NCBI GenBank assembly: GCA_964429805.1
Contig: CAYSDH010000007.1
Coordinates: forward strand, 1-64,000
DNA length: 64,000 bases
Source: CAYSDH01 sp964429805
Lineage (GTDB): Bacteria > Bacteroidota > Bacteroidia > Flavobacteriales_D > JABDKJ01
Reading direction: 5' to 3'
Shown: positions 16,554 through 26,257 of the stretch, piece by piece
How the letters are laid out: the number at the start of each line of letters is the position of its first letter
How positions within the stretch are numbered: position 1 is the first letter of the stretch
The notes under the pieces: model-generated
Database searches by the model: none
What the model was told of the DNA's origin: nothing
The model's input: the letters and a program-made list of their open reading frames with translations, nothing else
Position numbers and translations under genes: made by a program

Positions 16554-17522
16554 ATGGCACGAATCCTCACAGGCGTACAAAGTACAGGCACACCTCATCT
16601 TGGAAATATCTTAGGTGCCATCAGACCGGCTATCCAAATGGCTGAGACTGATGAGAATGAGTCCTTCTTGTTTATCGCAGATATGCACTCGCTGACGCAA
16701 ATTAAAGATGGCGCGGTACTCCGACAAAACACCTATGAAGTGGCCGCCACCTGGTTGGCATGCGGACTTGATGTCAACAAGACTGTGTTCTACCGTCAGA
16801 GCGATGTACCTGAAACTGCCGAGTTGTCTTGGTACCTCAGTTGCTTTTATCCCTATCAGCGACTCACACTGGCCCACTCCTTTAAAGACAAAGCCGATAG
16901 GTTGGCAGATGTCAATGCGGGTCTATTTACTTACCCTATGCTCATGGCCGCAGACATACTCTTGTATGATGCGGAGTTTGTGCCAGTCGGAAAAGACCAG
17001 TTGCAACACTTGGAAATGACACGCGATGTGGCCTCAAGATTTAACCATGCCTTGGGTGAGACATTTGTGATCCCTCAAGACAAGGTTCAGTCAGACACCA
17101 TGTTGGTGCCAGGAACAGATGGCAACAAGATGTCAAAATCGAGAGGGAACATCATCAATCTATTTTTACCAGAAAAGAAGCTGAGAAAGCAGATTATGGG
17201 AATTGAGACGGACAGTACTCCACTCGAAGACCCTAAAGATCCTGATACCTGTAACGCATTTGCACTCTATTCGCTCTTAGGTAGCGAAGCCCAGATTAAT
17301 GAGATGAGGGCCAACTACACTGGAGGAAATTACGGCTATGGTCATGCAAAGCAGGCCTTGTTTGAGTTAATTATGGATGAGTTTGGCACTGTACGCTCAG
17401 AATTTGAACGATACATCAATGACAAAGCTGAACTGGATAGACTACTCGGAATTGGTGCAGATAAAGCAAGGAAAGTGGCTCGAGAGGTAATCGGACGAGT
17501 CAGAGAAAAAGCGGGTTACTAG
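16554..17522 (+). CDS. trpS: Tryptophan--tRNA ligase
   Basis: A 322-residue class I synthetase. The HIGH-type motif is TPHLGN in RILTGVQSTGTPHLGNILG, and the KMSKS loop is intact (GNKMSKSRGN). The frame is open further upstream, but the ATG at 16554 gives the standard MARILTGVQ start and normal length; the longer form would run through a promoter-like box. The gene converges with the amidohydrolase-like gene, their stop codons overlapping by 4 bases. Confidence 0.96.
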   Translation: MARILTGVQSTGTPHLGNILGAIRPAIQMAETDENESFLFIADMHSLTQIKDGAVLRQNTYEVAATWLACGLDVNKTVFYRQSDVPETAELSWYLSCFYPYQRLTLAHSFKDKADRLADVNAGLFTYPMLMAADILLYDAEFVPVGKDQLQHLEMTRDVASRFNHALGETFVIPQDKVQSDTMLVPGTDGNKMSKSRGNIINLFLPEKKLRKQIMGIETDSTPLEDPKDPDTCNAFALYSLLGSEAQINEMRANYTGGNYGYGHAKQALFELIMDEFGTVRSEFERYINDKAELDRLLGIGADKARKVAREVIGRVREKAGY

Positions 17523-18820
17523 CGCTCTTCGGCTTCGTACTTCTCTTTATACTTTTTGTAGTTGACTTCTTGATGGTTTTCAAGATCTACCAAGCGCCCA
17601 TCAATGTATGCCCTCGTCACCTCATTGCTGCGCATGTCAAAGGCATCACCTGCTGAGATAAAGAGTGTCGCATCCTTTCCCACTTCTATAGATCCAAGGC
17701 GATCATCTATCCCCAAGATTTTGGCCGCGTTGAGCGTGATTGTTTTTACAGCCTTTTTCTTGTCTAGTCCATAGGCAATGGATGTGCCCACATAGAAGGG
17801 GAGATTTCTTGTTCCCATTTGTTCCATGTCACCAGAATTGTCTAGCGCAAACACTACACCTGCCTCTTCAAGAAGGGCGGGCAACTTAAAAGGAAGGTCA
17901 ATGTCATCATCCTCGCGTTTTGGCATTTCGTGTACTCTTCGCAGCAAGACAGACACGTTGTTTTCTTTGAGTTTTTCAATTATCAACGGTGCATCATAGG
18001 CACCTACTATGCAGAGTTTGGCAATGCCGAGATCTCTGCACATGTTCATGGCTGACTCCATCTCCATGGCGCGATCGCTGTGCACATAGAGTGTTTTCGT
18101 CTTATCAAAAAGACCGCAAGAAGCTTCTTTTCGCAAGTCCGTTTTGTCATGGTCGCCTAGACAATAGGCCTTTGATGTTCTTAAGAAATCTTTAAGCTCT
18201 TCTACCTGCTTGTCGTAGTTTTCATTGGCCTTCATCTTGCGGCTACTCCAGTCCCATCGTTCTATACGCGGCCAGTTGAGGTGTATGCCTTCATCGGCTT
18301 TGATTACTGCATCTTCCCAGTTCCAGCCGTCAAAGTGCATGACCGAACTGCTACCTGATATACGTCCTCCGCGCGGTGTGATTTGTCCGAGCAAGACACC
18401 ATTACTCCTCACTGTTGGGGTGACGCGTGAGTCCGTATTAAATGCAATTAGCGCTCGAATGTGCGGATTCATTGACCCGACTTCGCGCTGGTCTCGTGTG
18501 GCTCTTACGGCACCAATCTCTTGCAGTCCAAGAGTCGAGTTAACAGCAATAAATCCTGGATAAAGATGCTGACCCTTAGAGTCAACAATCTCATCATAGG
18601 CCAGTGGTTTTGCATTTGCTGCACTTCCCACATAGTCTATTTTACCCTCTTTAAAACCAACGGCCCCGTCTTGTATCTCATCTCCGTTTCCTTGATGGAT
18701 AACGGCTCCTGTGATGAGAATTGACCCAGTCTGAGATGCCCCCGGAGACTTCACCTGAGCATTGCTCAACAGGCACGTCAAACAGAACAAGAGCGCTATG
18801 TACAATCGATTAATGACCAT
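17519..18820 (-). CDS. Secreted amidohydrolase-like protein with eroded metal site
   Basis: A 433-residue protein with a signal peptide (INRLYIALLFCLTCLLSNAQ; the ATG at 18820 was chosen for this reason). It has the amidohydrolase-superfamily layout: an N-terminal beta domain (SILITGAVIHQGNGDEI), a barrel, and the C-terminal KAVKTITLNAAKILGIDDRLGSIEVGKDATL typical of the composite beta domain. However, the HxH metal motif after the first beta strand is missing: the sequence there is YPGFIAVNSTLG. Other histidine ligands are also hard to place. It may be non-catalytic or use another site. It overlaps the next amidohydrolase gene by 11 bases on the same strand and is probably co-translated with it. 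Confidence 0.83.
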   Translation of the reverse strand: MVINRLYIALLFCLTCLLSNAQVKSPGASQTGSILITGAVIHQGNGDEIQDGAVGFKEGKIDYVGSAANAKPLAYDEIVDSKGQHLYPGFIAVNSTLGLQEIGAVRATRDQREVGSMNPHIRALIAFNTDSRVTPTVRSNGVLLGQITPRGGRISGSSSVMHFDGWNWEDAVIKADEGIHLNWPRIERWDWSSRKMKANENYDKQVEELKDFLRTSKAYCLGDHDKTDLRKEASCGLFDKTKTLYVHSDRAMEMESAMNMCRDLGIAKLCIVGAYDAPLIIEKLKENNVSVLLRRVHEMPKREDDDIDLPFKLPALLEEAGVVFALDNSGDMEQMGTRNLPFYVGTSIAYGLDKKKAVKTITLNAAKILGIDDRLGSIEVGKDATLFISAGDAFDMRSNEVTRAYIDGRLVDLENHQEVNYKKYKEKYEAEER

Positions 18821-21815
18821 GCTCTTCTCCTTCCATGTCATCACAGTGATAGTACTTCTTTGGCGTCCACTGATGCTTTTTCCCTTCACTTCCAGCTCCC
18901 TCTTCAAGCATCTTTTGAATCAGTGCATTGCGCTCTGCCTCTATCTGCGCGCGCATCGCTTTATCTTCGTTGATGTCATAATATTTGATGCCATCTACAT
19001 ACGTCTGTTCGGCTTTGGCATAAATCGACAATGGGTTGTCTGACCAGATCACTATGTCAGCATCCTTACCTTCTTTGAGGCTTCCCATGCGCTCATCTAG
19101 GTGAAGCATTTTAGCTGGATTGAGGGTCACCATTTTCCAAGCTTCTTCTTCACTTACACCACCATACTTCACAGCCTTGGCCGCTTCTTGGTTGAGTCTT
19201 CTCGCCATTTCGGCATCATCAGAATTGATGCCCACTAGTACACCTTGCTGCGCCATCAGGGCCGCATTATAAGGTATCGCCTCATTGACCTCAAACTTAT
19301 ATGCCCACCAATCTGAAAAAGTAGAGCCCGCTGCTCCATGCTCTTTCATCTTATCGGCCAGCTTATATCCTTCGAGAATGTGTGTGAACGTGTTGATGGT
19401 AAAGTTCATAGAGTCGGCCACAGACATGAGCATGTTTATCTCTGACTGCACATAACTGTGGCAGGTGATAAATCGCTTTTTATCCATGATTTCAGCTATC
19501 GCGTCCAGCTCAAGGTCTCTTCGCTTATTACCAAGTGTACTCTTGTACTCTCTAGCACGGATGAAGTGATCGTAATAGGCCTGCTCTACACCCATTCTCG
19601 TCTGCGGGAAGCGGATCGTATTTTGATCCCCCCAGTTACTCTGCTTCACATTCTCACCAAGTGCAAATTTTATAAAGCCATCAGCCCCGCGAATTTTTAA
19701 TTGGTCTGCTTTCAGACCCCATCTCAACTTTATGAGTGCGCTCTGACCACCTATCGGGTTGGCCGAGCCATGCAGCAATTGCGCCACAGTAACACCTCCT
19801 GCTAGTTGTCGGTATATGCTAATGTCATCAGGATTGACAGAGTCTCCGATTCGGACTTCTGCGCTGCTCACTTGAGTGCCTTCATTGACTCCGCGTGTGA
19901 TGGCAATGTGTGAATGCTCATCTATCACTCCACTAGTCACGTGCTTACCATATGCCTCTATATTGACAAAATCTCCTTTGTCCTTCTTTTTAGGAAAGAC
20001 CACATCGAGGTTTAGGTTGTGTCCTACTGCCACGATTTTCCCATCTCTGACCACAATGTCGGCATCTTGCATCACACCTTCTTCTTCATTTGTCCAGAGG
20101 GTGGCGTTGCGGATCACAAAGTCTTTAGGCATCGGTTTTTCGGACCAGCCGTAAGCCATGTTGGGGTAAGTCAGTCGTGAGACTCTTTTGTCTTTATGCT
20201 GTTCTGTTGGCTTTGGTGGCGTGTTGTCCGCTTGCTTGAGTATGGCGCTCCAGTTGACCCAGTTTCCGTTTGGGTCTTGGCCTTTTCCATCCCAGAGATT
20301 TCCGCGCGAGGCGATGGTGCCTGTCAGACGATAGACGCCTTTTTTGCTGTCGTCTCCAAAGTTCATGCTGAGCGTAATCAGCCGATCTACGAGCGTGATG
20401 TCCACCTTCACCTTTGAGGTGTCTGTACCTGATTTGCGAATGCTCCCTGAGTAGCTTCCTTTATCCTCTTTGACAAGAAGACTGTGTCGCTGACCATTTA
20501 TATTGAGGTCATACGTGCCGGCCACATCCACACTTTGTCTGCTTGTGATGATGTTTCGGTTACCCTGAGTCCAGTTTTCATAGATGACTGAGCCCTTGTT
20601 AAAAATGGGGCCAGAGCTGATTAAAAAATTGGCCTGATATCCTTTTGCCAATCGGCCAAGATTAGATTGCTGACCAATCACACGGGCAGGATTCTCAGTG
20701 AGTGCTGCAAGTGCTACACTCTCGGTCAGTCCGTTTTCTATGACTTTTCTTACTTGAGCTATGAGACTGCCCGCATCCTTGAGGCCGTGAGCCGTAAATG
20801 AGAAGTCTACACCCAGCGAATAGAGGTAACTTGCATTGGCCGGAGCTTGCTCCCATCGTCTAAGTTTACTCAGCGGAATGTTAATGGCCTCAAAGGGATT
20901 GCTCACATCAAAGGCCTCGGGGAAATCAAGAGGCAGAATCAAGTGATTGCCAGAGACTGCAATGTCACTGGCCCGCTCATACTCATCTCCAGACCCTTTG
21001 ATGATGTATTTGAATCCAAATTCTGAGGCAATATTATTTGCTCTAAAAATGTCGTTCTTCTCAGTACACTCCATGAACTGTGGCAAGGCCATGTTCTCAG
21101 CAAGCGCTTCTAATGAGAGGTTTGTTTCGGCAGACTGGCCACTTTTGTGCCACTGCATGTCATACATAGTCTGTCTCAACAAGGCCACCGAGCCCATGAG
21201 CGAACGAGGGTAATCTTGTTTAGACCTGCCTTTTGAGAAGGAATGAAACTGGGCAGCACGACTGCTGATTACCGTCTCGTTTTCTGTCTTGGTAGACAAG
21301 GAGGTCAAGACGCCAGTACCTCTAATGATACCGTCTTTATGATGACTCAGTACTACGCCAAAACCTGCTTTCTGAAGTGCCTCACGTTTTTTCTTGTCGT
21401 GCTTAAACTCTTCGACTGCATGATACTCTGGGCGCACAGCTTCATTCCACCCAAAAGCGCCTTTTTCGCTTCGCTCCATCTGCGGGCCACGCTTACGCTC
21501 TGCTTTTTTATTCTCTGAAATTCCGTAGTCTGAATAGAGGTCTATGAACGAAGGATAGATGTGGGCTCCGGCCAAGTCGATGGTCACTGCATCGACAGGT
21601 ATGTACACACCTTCTCCTGCTTCGACTACCTTTCCTTCTTTGACAAGCATGGTTCCGTTTGCCACACTAGTTTTAGAGTCAATGTGTATGAATGCATTGA
21701 TAAAGGCGATAGTCTCTTGATTATACGTAGCCGCACCATTTTCAGGAAAGGTCTCTTGAGCCAATCCATGAAGGCTGAATAGAACAATAAATGATATGGA
21801 GAGTAGGTAACGCAT
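18810..21815 (-). CDS. Secreted double amidohydrolase-like protein
   Basis: A 1001-residue periplasmic or secreted protein with a signal peptide (YLLSISFIVLFSLHGLAQ). It holds two amidohydrolase-like halves. The N-terminal half (about 25-430) lacks the HxH motif (IYPSFIDLYSDYG) and resembles the neighbouring 433-residue protein. Residues about 440-545 form a linking beta domain. The C-terminal half (about 560-970) has a complete-looking site: VIDEHSHIAITRG (HxH), TCHSYVQSEI, FTHILEGYKLADK and VGINSDDAEMARRL. The C-terminal domain resembles imidazolonepropionase- or dipeptidase-type amidohydrolases often annotated in Bacteroidota. The substrate is unknown. First gene of a two-gene operon. Confidence 0.88.
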   Translation of the reverse strand: MRYLLSISFIVLFSLHGLAQETFPENGAATYNQETIAFINAFIHIDSKTSVANGTMLVKEGKVVEAGEGVYIPVDAVTIDLAGAHIYPSFIDLYSDYGISENKKAERKRGPQMERSEKGAFGWNEAVRPEYHAVEEFKHDKKKREALQKAGFGVVLSHHKDGIIRGTGVLTSLSTKTENETVISSRAAQFHSFSKGRSKQDYPRSLMGSVALLRQTMYDMQWHKSGQSAETNLSLEALAENMALPQFMECTEKNDIFRANNIASEFGFKYIIKGSGDEYERASDIAVSGNHLILPLDFPEAFDVSNPFEAINIPLSKLRRWEQAPANASYLYSLGVDFSFTAHGLKDAGSLIAQVRKVIENGLTESVALAALTENPARVIGQQSNLGRLAKGYQANFLISSGPIFNKGSVIYENWTQGNRNIITSRQSVDVAGTYDLNINGQRHSLLVKEDKGSYSGSIRKSGTDTSKVKVDITLVDRLITLSMNFGDDSKKGVYRLTGTIASRGNLWDGKGQDPNGNWVNWSAILKQADNTPPKPTEQHKDKRVSRLTYPNMAYGWSEKPMPKDFVIRNATLWTNEEEGVMQDADIVVRDGKIVAVGHNLNLDVVFPKKKDKGDFVNIEAYGKHVTSGVIDEHSHIAITRGVNEGTQVSSAEVRIGDSVNPDDISIYRQLAGGVTVAQLLHGSANPIGGQSALIKLRWGLKADQLKIRGADGFIKFALGENVKQSNWGDQNTIRFPQTRMGVEQAYYDHFIRAREYKSTLGNKRRDLELDAIAEIMDKKRFITCHSYVQSEINMLMSVADSMNFTINTFTHILEGYKLADKMKEHGAAGSTFSDWWAYKFEVNEAIPYNAALMAQQGVLVGINSDDAEMARRLNQEAAKAVKYGGVSEEEAWKMVTLNPAKMLHLDERMGSLKEGKDADIVIWSDNPLSIYAKAEQTYVDGIKYYDINEDKAMRAQIEAERNALIQKMLEEGAGSEGKKHQWTPKKYYHCDDMEGEEHGH

Positions 21816-21828
21816 ATAGATGCGGCCA

Positions 21829-21860
21829 CAAAGCTATTAAATCAGAACTCTGTACGGCAA
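21829..21860 (-). promoter_or_regulatory. Promoter of the amidohydrolase operon
   Basis: On the minus strand TTG (21858-21860) is followed after 21 bases by TAGCTTTG (21829-21836), which fits the Bacteroidota TTTG-N17-23-TAnnTTTG pattern. The box ends 13 bases before the ATG of the 1001-residue protein. Confidence 0.6.
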
Positions 21861-21916
21861 GAGAATAAGCCACAGGATTTTAGGATTTACTAACTTTAAG
21901 CTCAAATCAGACAACA

Positions 21917-22360
21917 ATGGAAACTGGACTTCAGCACGCACACTCTGGACTACGATGGATACTTCTTTTACTTCTCGTTTTCTCTGTAATAAAGGCCTTT
22001 AGCGGACGAGGCGGCAACACGCGCTTTTTTGACAAAACCCGAAAGCTCGCCCTCTTCACCTTGATTTTTGCACATCTTCAGCTGTTGTTAGGTTTTGCAT
22101 TGTACTTCATCAAAGGGTATTACAAACTTTTAAATGCCCAAGGCATGAGCGATAAGATGACGCGATTTCTTGGCGTAGAACATATGGTCGGCATGCTTAT
22201 CGCCATCATACTTATCACGGTGGGTTACAAGAAAATTAAGGCTGGTGAGACTGACGGAAAGAAGTTTAAGTCAATGTTTTCTTATTACGGAATTGCCTTG
22301 CTACTTATTCTGGCCTCTATACCGTGGCCATTTCGATTTGCACAATATGGCTGGTTCTAA
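21917..22360 (+). CDS. Small four-helix cytochrome-b-like membrane protein
   Basis: A 147-residue protein with four transmembrane helices, often labelled 'cytochrome b' in Bacteroidota. It begins METGLQHAHSGLRWILL, and histidines at HAHSGLRW, FAHLQLLLG and LGVEHMVG lie at positions suited to haem ligation within helices. The fold and redox role are inference from this pattern. It is 9 bases upstream of the fatty-acid-hydroxylase-type gene, so it could pass electrons to that di-iron enzyme. Confidence 0.72.
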   Translation: METGLQHAHSGLRWILLLLLVFSVIKAFSGRGGNTRFFDKTRKLALFTLIFAHLQLLLGFALYFIKGYYKLLNAQGMSDKMTRFLGVEHMVGMLIAIILITVGYKKIKAGETDGKKFKSMFSYYGIALLLILASIPWPFRFAQYGWF

Positions 22361-22369
22361 CATCGGCTT

Positions 22370-23176
22370 ATGCAGGCTCTAGTAGACTACTTCTCAAACA
22401 TACCCACGAGCCATCGCACGGCTCTGCTTTTAGGTGGCATGGTTTTTTTCTGGATGATAGAAGGGCTTGTGCCGTTGATGCGCATGCGTTATCAGAAATT
22501 TACACACGCGCTTCCTAATCTGTTTTTCACTGTGACCACGGCCATAGTCAATCTTGGTTTTGCATTTTTAATCCTCTCTGCGGCTAACAATCCTTATGGC
22601 CTGCTCTCTCACGTAGACCTACACTGGGCTGTTGAGTTGATTATCGGACTGTTGATTTTAGACCTCATCGGGGCCTACTTGGTTCACTGGGTAGAACATC
22701 AAGTGCCATGGATGTGGAAGTTTCATGTCATTCATCATTCTGACACCAAGGTTGATGCAACCACTGCCTTGAGGCATCATCCTGGCGAGAGTATTTTTCG
22801 TGCTTTTTTTACCGTCATCGCGGTGGCACTAACGGGGGCACCTGTCTGGATGGTCTTGCTCTATCAGTCACTCTCCGCACTGATGTCTCAGTTTAATCAT
22901 GCCAACCTCAATCTGGGCAAGAACGTGGACAGGCTGCTCAGTTATGTTATTTGCACGCCCGGCATGCACCGTGTGCATCATCATGCAGAGCAACCGCTGA
23001 CTGATATGAATTATGGGAATCTTTTCTCCTTTTGGGACCGTGTCTTCGGTACATTTACCCGCGCATCTGCCGAGAGCTTAACGCTCGGACTAGATGTGTT
23101 TGACAAGCGCGAAGGGCATCTGGGTGACCTACTTAAACTGCCCTTTGATGGAAAAAGCTATACCACAAAAGACTAA
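22370..23176 (+). CDS. Sterol desaturase/fatty acid hydroxylase family protein
   Basis: A 268-residue integral membrane di-iron enzyme. The three histidine clusters are present: HWVEHQ, HVIHHSDTK with a following HHPGES, and HRVHHHAEQP. Hydrophobic segments flank them (for example LELIIGLLILDLIGAYLV-like sequence before the first cluster). The family hydroxylates or desaturates lipid-linked chains, sterols or carotenoids using O2; the substrate here is unknown. The preceding cytochrome-b-like gene may supply electrons. Its stop codon is immediately followed by the hflX start. Confidence 0.9.
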   Translation: MQALVDYFSNIPTSHRTALLLGGMVFFWMIEGLVPLMRMRYQKFTHALPNLFFTVTTAIVNLGFAFLILSAANNPYGLLSHVDLHWAVELIIGLLILDLIGAYLVHWVEHQVPWMWKFHVIHHSDTKVDATTALRHHPGESIFRAFFTVIAVALTGAPVWMVLLYQSLSALMSQFNHANLNLGKNVDRLLSYVICTPGMHRVHHHAEQPLTDMNYGNLFSFWDRVFGTFTRASAESLTLGLDVFDKREGHLGDLLKLPFDGKSYTTKD

Positions 23177-24364
23177 ATGGGCGACAAGCACAGTACACAT
23201 TACGATCCCGAAGAGGCTGTATTAATTGGAATAATCACCCAAGAACAAACAGACGAAGAAGTTGACGAGTACTTGGATGAACTCGCCTTTCTAGCAGAAA
23301 CTGCTGGTGCGAGATGCAAGAAAAGATTCATTCAGCGTCTAGCAAAACCCCATGTAAAAACATTTATAGGGTCTGGAAAACTCGATGAAGTGCAGGCCTA
23401 CTGTGTAGAGCATGATATAGACATGGTCATATTTGATGATGACTTGAGTGCGACACAGTTGAGAAATGTAGAGCGCCAATTAGAACGTAAGATCCTTGAC
23501 AGGAGTAATCTAATCCTTGACATATTTGCGGCACGTGCGCGCACTGCGCATGCCAAAACTCAAGTAGAGCTGGCGCAGTACCAATACTTGCTACCACGAC
23601 TAACCCGCATGTGGACTCACCTAGAGAGACAGAAAGGTGGTATCGGAATGCGCGGGCCGGGTGAGACACAGATAGAAAGTGACCGAAGGGTGATTGGTCA
23701 AAAGATTGCCAAACTCAAAGAGCAGCTTGCCAAGATAGACCGTCAGATGGCCACGCAGCGAAGTAATCGTGGTGCGATGGTGCGTGTGGCACTGGTAGGA
23801 TACACCAACGTGGGCAAGTCTACACTGATGAACATACTAAGTAAGAGTGATGTTTTTGCTGAAGACAAACTCTTTGCTACACTCGACACGACTGTCAGAA
23901 AAGTAGTGATACACAATGTGCCTTGTCTTCTTTCGGATACAGTTGGGTTCATTCGTAAACTGCCTACTCAGCTCATCGAGTCGTTTAAATCGACATTGGA
24001 TGAGGTGCGTGAAGCTGATATATTGGTGCACGTGCTTGACATCTCTCACCCTACGTTTGAAAACCAATATGATGTGGTCAACGCCACGCTGTCAGACATC
24101 GGATGTGAAGACAAGCCGACCATTGTCCTCTTCAATAAAATTGATGCTTACGAAGCAGAACAGAGTGACATTATACCGCAAGAGCATCATGACTATCTGC
24201 TTAACGAGCTCAGAGAAACGTGGATGGCTAAGCTAGATGGTAAAGAGGTGATTTTTATCTCGGCCAAAGACAAGGTCAATATCGACAAGCTGCGCAACAT
24301 GCTGTATGAGCGAGTTAAAGAGATACACGCTGTGCGTTTCCCTTATGATAGCTTCTTGTATTAA
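23177..24364 (+). CDS. hflX: GTPase HflX
   Basis: A 395-residue HflX. The N-terminal HflX subdomain (about 1-190, with KTFIGSGKLDEVQAYC and the GGIGMRGPGETQIESDRR linker motif) precedes the G domain: P-loop VGYTNVGKST, G3 DTVGFIRKLP, G4 FNKID and the SAKD loop. HflX binds the 50S subunit and splits stalled or hibernating 70S ribosomes, for example after heat shock. The ATG follows the preceding TAA directly, so it is in an operon with the hydroxylase gene. Its stop overlaps that of the convergent ABC exporter gene by 4 bases. Confidence 0.95.
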   Translation: MGDKHSTHYDPEEAVLIGIITQEQTDEEVDEYLDELAFLAETAGARCKKRFIQRLAKPHVKTFIGSGKLDEVQAYCVEHDIDMVIFDDDLSATQLRNVERQLERKILDRSNLILDIFAARARTAHAKTQVELAQYQYLLPRLTRMWTHLERQKGGIGMRGPGETQIESDRRVIGQKIAKLKEQLAKIDRQMATQRSNRGAMVRVALVGYTNVGKSTLMNILSKSDVFAEDKLFATLDTTVRKVVIHNVPCLLSDTVGFIRKLPTQLIESFKSTLDEVREADILVHVLDISHPTFENQYDVVNATLSDIGCEDKPTIVLFNKIDAYEAEQSDIIPQEHHDYLLNELRETWMAKLDGKEVIFISAKDKVNIDKLRNMLYERVKEIHAVRFPYDSFLY

Positions 24365-26211
24365 GTGAAGCCCTGAAGGTCACACAGCCTTTTGTACACT
24401 CCACCGCGCGCTATTAAGTCAGCGTGTGCACCGCGCTCTACAATTTTGCCTTTTTGCAACACCAAAATCTCATCGACATGCTGAATGGTGCTCAACCTGT
24501 GTGCGATTATTAATGAGGTTCTGTCTTTCATCAAATTGACCAAGGCGTCTTGAACCAATTTTTCTGACTCAGTGTCTAGTGCAGAAGTGGCTTCGTCAAG
24601 AATCAATATTGGAGGGTTCTTTAGCACGGCACGTGCGATACTTAATCGCTGTTTTTGTCCACCAGAAAGTTTGTTTCCTCCGTCACCAATATTAGTCTGA
24701 TACCCTGCACTCATCTGCTCTATGAAGTCATGTGCGTTAGCCACTTTGGCTGCCGCTGTCACTTGCTCTAAGGTCACATTGTCCATGCCAAAAGCGATGT
24801 TGTTATACACCGTATCGTTAAACAAGATGGACTGCTGAGTGACAATGCCCATCAAGCCGCGCACATCATTGAGCTTGGCATCTTTTAGATCAATACCATC
24901 AATGCGTATGCTTCCAGAATTGACATCATAAAAGCGCGGCAGAAGGTCGGCAATGGTCGATTTTCCTCCGCCCGATTCTCCGACCAAAGCCAGTGATTGG
25001 CCTTTTTCAAGATTAAAGGAAATGTCTGTCAACACGGGCTCCTCTTCATAGGCAAAGCCCACCGAGTCGTACTCTATCTTGTTGTTAAACACCCCTATGG
25101 ATTCAGGCCTGGCTTGCTCTTCAATCTTATTGTCTGCTTTAAGAATGGCGTTGACCCTGTCTACAGAAGCAGAGCCTCGACCTATGTCAGCCACCACTTT
25201 AGAAATATTCTGCACGGGTCGCAACAGGTTAGAGAACATGATGATAAAACCGATGAACTGTGAGCCTGTCAAGGAGTCAAAATCGCCTTCAGTCAAAATT
25301 AATCGCCCACCGTACCACACGATACCGACCATGACACAGGCGCCTAAAAACTCACTGACAGGTGAGGCCAATTCGCGCTTGATATTGACTTTGGTGATTA
25401 GGCGTTTTACTTGATCATTGATTTTGGCAAAGCCGCCTTTCATCTGACGCTCTGCATTAAATGCTTTGATGATACGCAGTCCGCCAAGGCTTTCTTCTAA
25501 AAAACTCAACAGATCGCCTTGCGCATCTTGACCCTTGAGTGATGTTCGTCTTAGACTTTTACTGATTCTAGAAATCACGAAGCCTGAAATGGGCAGAAGA
25601 ACAAGAGAGAATAAAGTCAATTGTGGCGAAATCAGAAACATGGTGCCCAGACTGAGAATGACATTGAGCGGATCTCTGACGAGCATTTCTAATGAGCCGA
25701 TAATCGAAATCTCTACGGCCAGCACATCGGCCGTGCTTCTGGACAGTACATCACCTTTGCGCTCGTCAGAAAAATAACTGAGCGGCAAGGCCAGAAGTTT
25801 GTCATAGACATCTTTACGTATGTCTCGCGCGATGCCCTGTCGCAAATGAGACACCGCCACCATGGCCAAAAAGCGAAACAGGTTTTTGAGTAAAAACAGC
25901 ACAATGATGATGACACAGATGAAACCCAAAACTTGCAGTTTGTCCCCGCCATCGACATAGCCGCCCATTATTTCTGCGAATTTGACTTCAAGATAGTCCA
26001 TGCTGAGCCCTTGGTCAGCGGCACTTTTTGGGGCTTTACTCAGCCCAAAAAGCAAGTTGAGAAAGGGTATAAAAAGCAGTAACGACAGGAGGTTGAAGAG
26101 CACAAAAAACAGGTTAAACACAAGGTTTAGGAATGCCTGTCTCTTGTAACCGGTGATATATCGCAGTATCTGTAGAAAATTCTTCAATCTGGTCAAATTG
26201 ATAAGGGACAA
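24361..26211 (-). CDS. ABC exporter, MsbA/MDR-like half-transporter
   Basis: A 616-residue permease-ATPase fusion. Residues about 15-335 form six transmembrane helices (FNLFFVLFNLLSLLLFIPFL is the first). The ATPase domain has Walker A GESGGGKST, signature LSGGQKQR, Walker B ILILDEATSALD and the H-loop IAHRLST. The family exports lipid A, lipids or drugs as a homodimer at the inner membrane, and MsbA-type lipid flipping is likely in a Gram-negative organism. The start codon is TTG (26211); another in-frame TTG follows at 26199, and neither is preceded by a clear promoter box. It is divergent from rbfA. Confidence 0.93.
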   Translation of the reverse strand: MSLINLTRLKNFLQILRYITGYKRQAFLNLVFNLFFVLFNLLSLLLFIPFLNLLFGLSKAPKSAADQGLSMDYLEVKFAEIMGGYVDGGDKLQVLGFICVIIIVLFLLKNLFRFLAMVAVSHLRQGIARDIRKDVYDKLLALPLSYFSDERKGDVLSRSTADVLAVEISIIGSLEMLVRDPLNVILSLGTMFLISPQLTLFSLVLLPISGFVISRISKSLRRTSLKGQDAQGDLLSFLEESLGGLRIIKAFNAERQMKGGFAKINDQVKRLITKVNIKRELASPVSEFLGACVMVGIVWYGGRLILTEGDFDSLTGSQFIGFIIMFSNLLRPVQNISKVVADIGRGSASVDRVNAILKADNKIEEQARPESIGVFNNKIEYDSVGFAYEEEPVLTDISFNLEKGQSLALVGESGGGKSTIADLLPRFYDVNSGSIRIDGIDLKDAKLNDVRGLMGIVTQQSILFNDTVYNNIAFGMDNVTLEQVTAAAKVANAHDFIEQMSAGYQTNIGDGGNKLSGGQKQRLSIARAVLKNPPILILDEATSALDTESEKLVQDALVNLMKDRTSLIIAHRLSTIQHVDEILVLQKGKIVERGAHADLIARGGVYKRLCDLQGFT

Positions 26212-26242
26212 ATTAACGACTAATAGACTGAACTCATTGTCT

Positions 26243-26250
26243 TACCTTTG
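26243..26250 (+). promoter_or_regulatory. -7 element of rbfA, leaderless spacing
   Basis: TACCTTTG (TAnnTTTG) ends only 7 bases before the rbfA ATG, so the expected transcription start coincides with or lies next to the start codon. It also lies within the longer open frame, which rules out an upstream start. Confidence 0.6.
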
Positions 26251-26257
26251 CGCGCTT

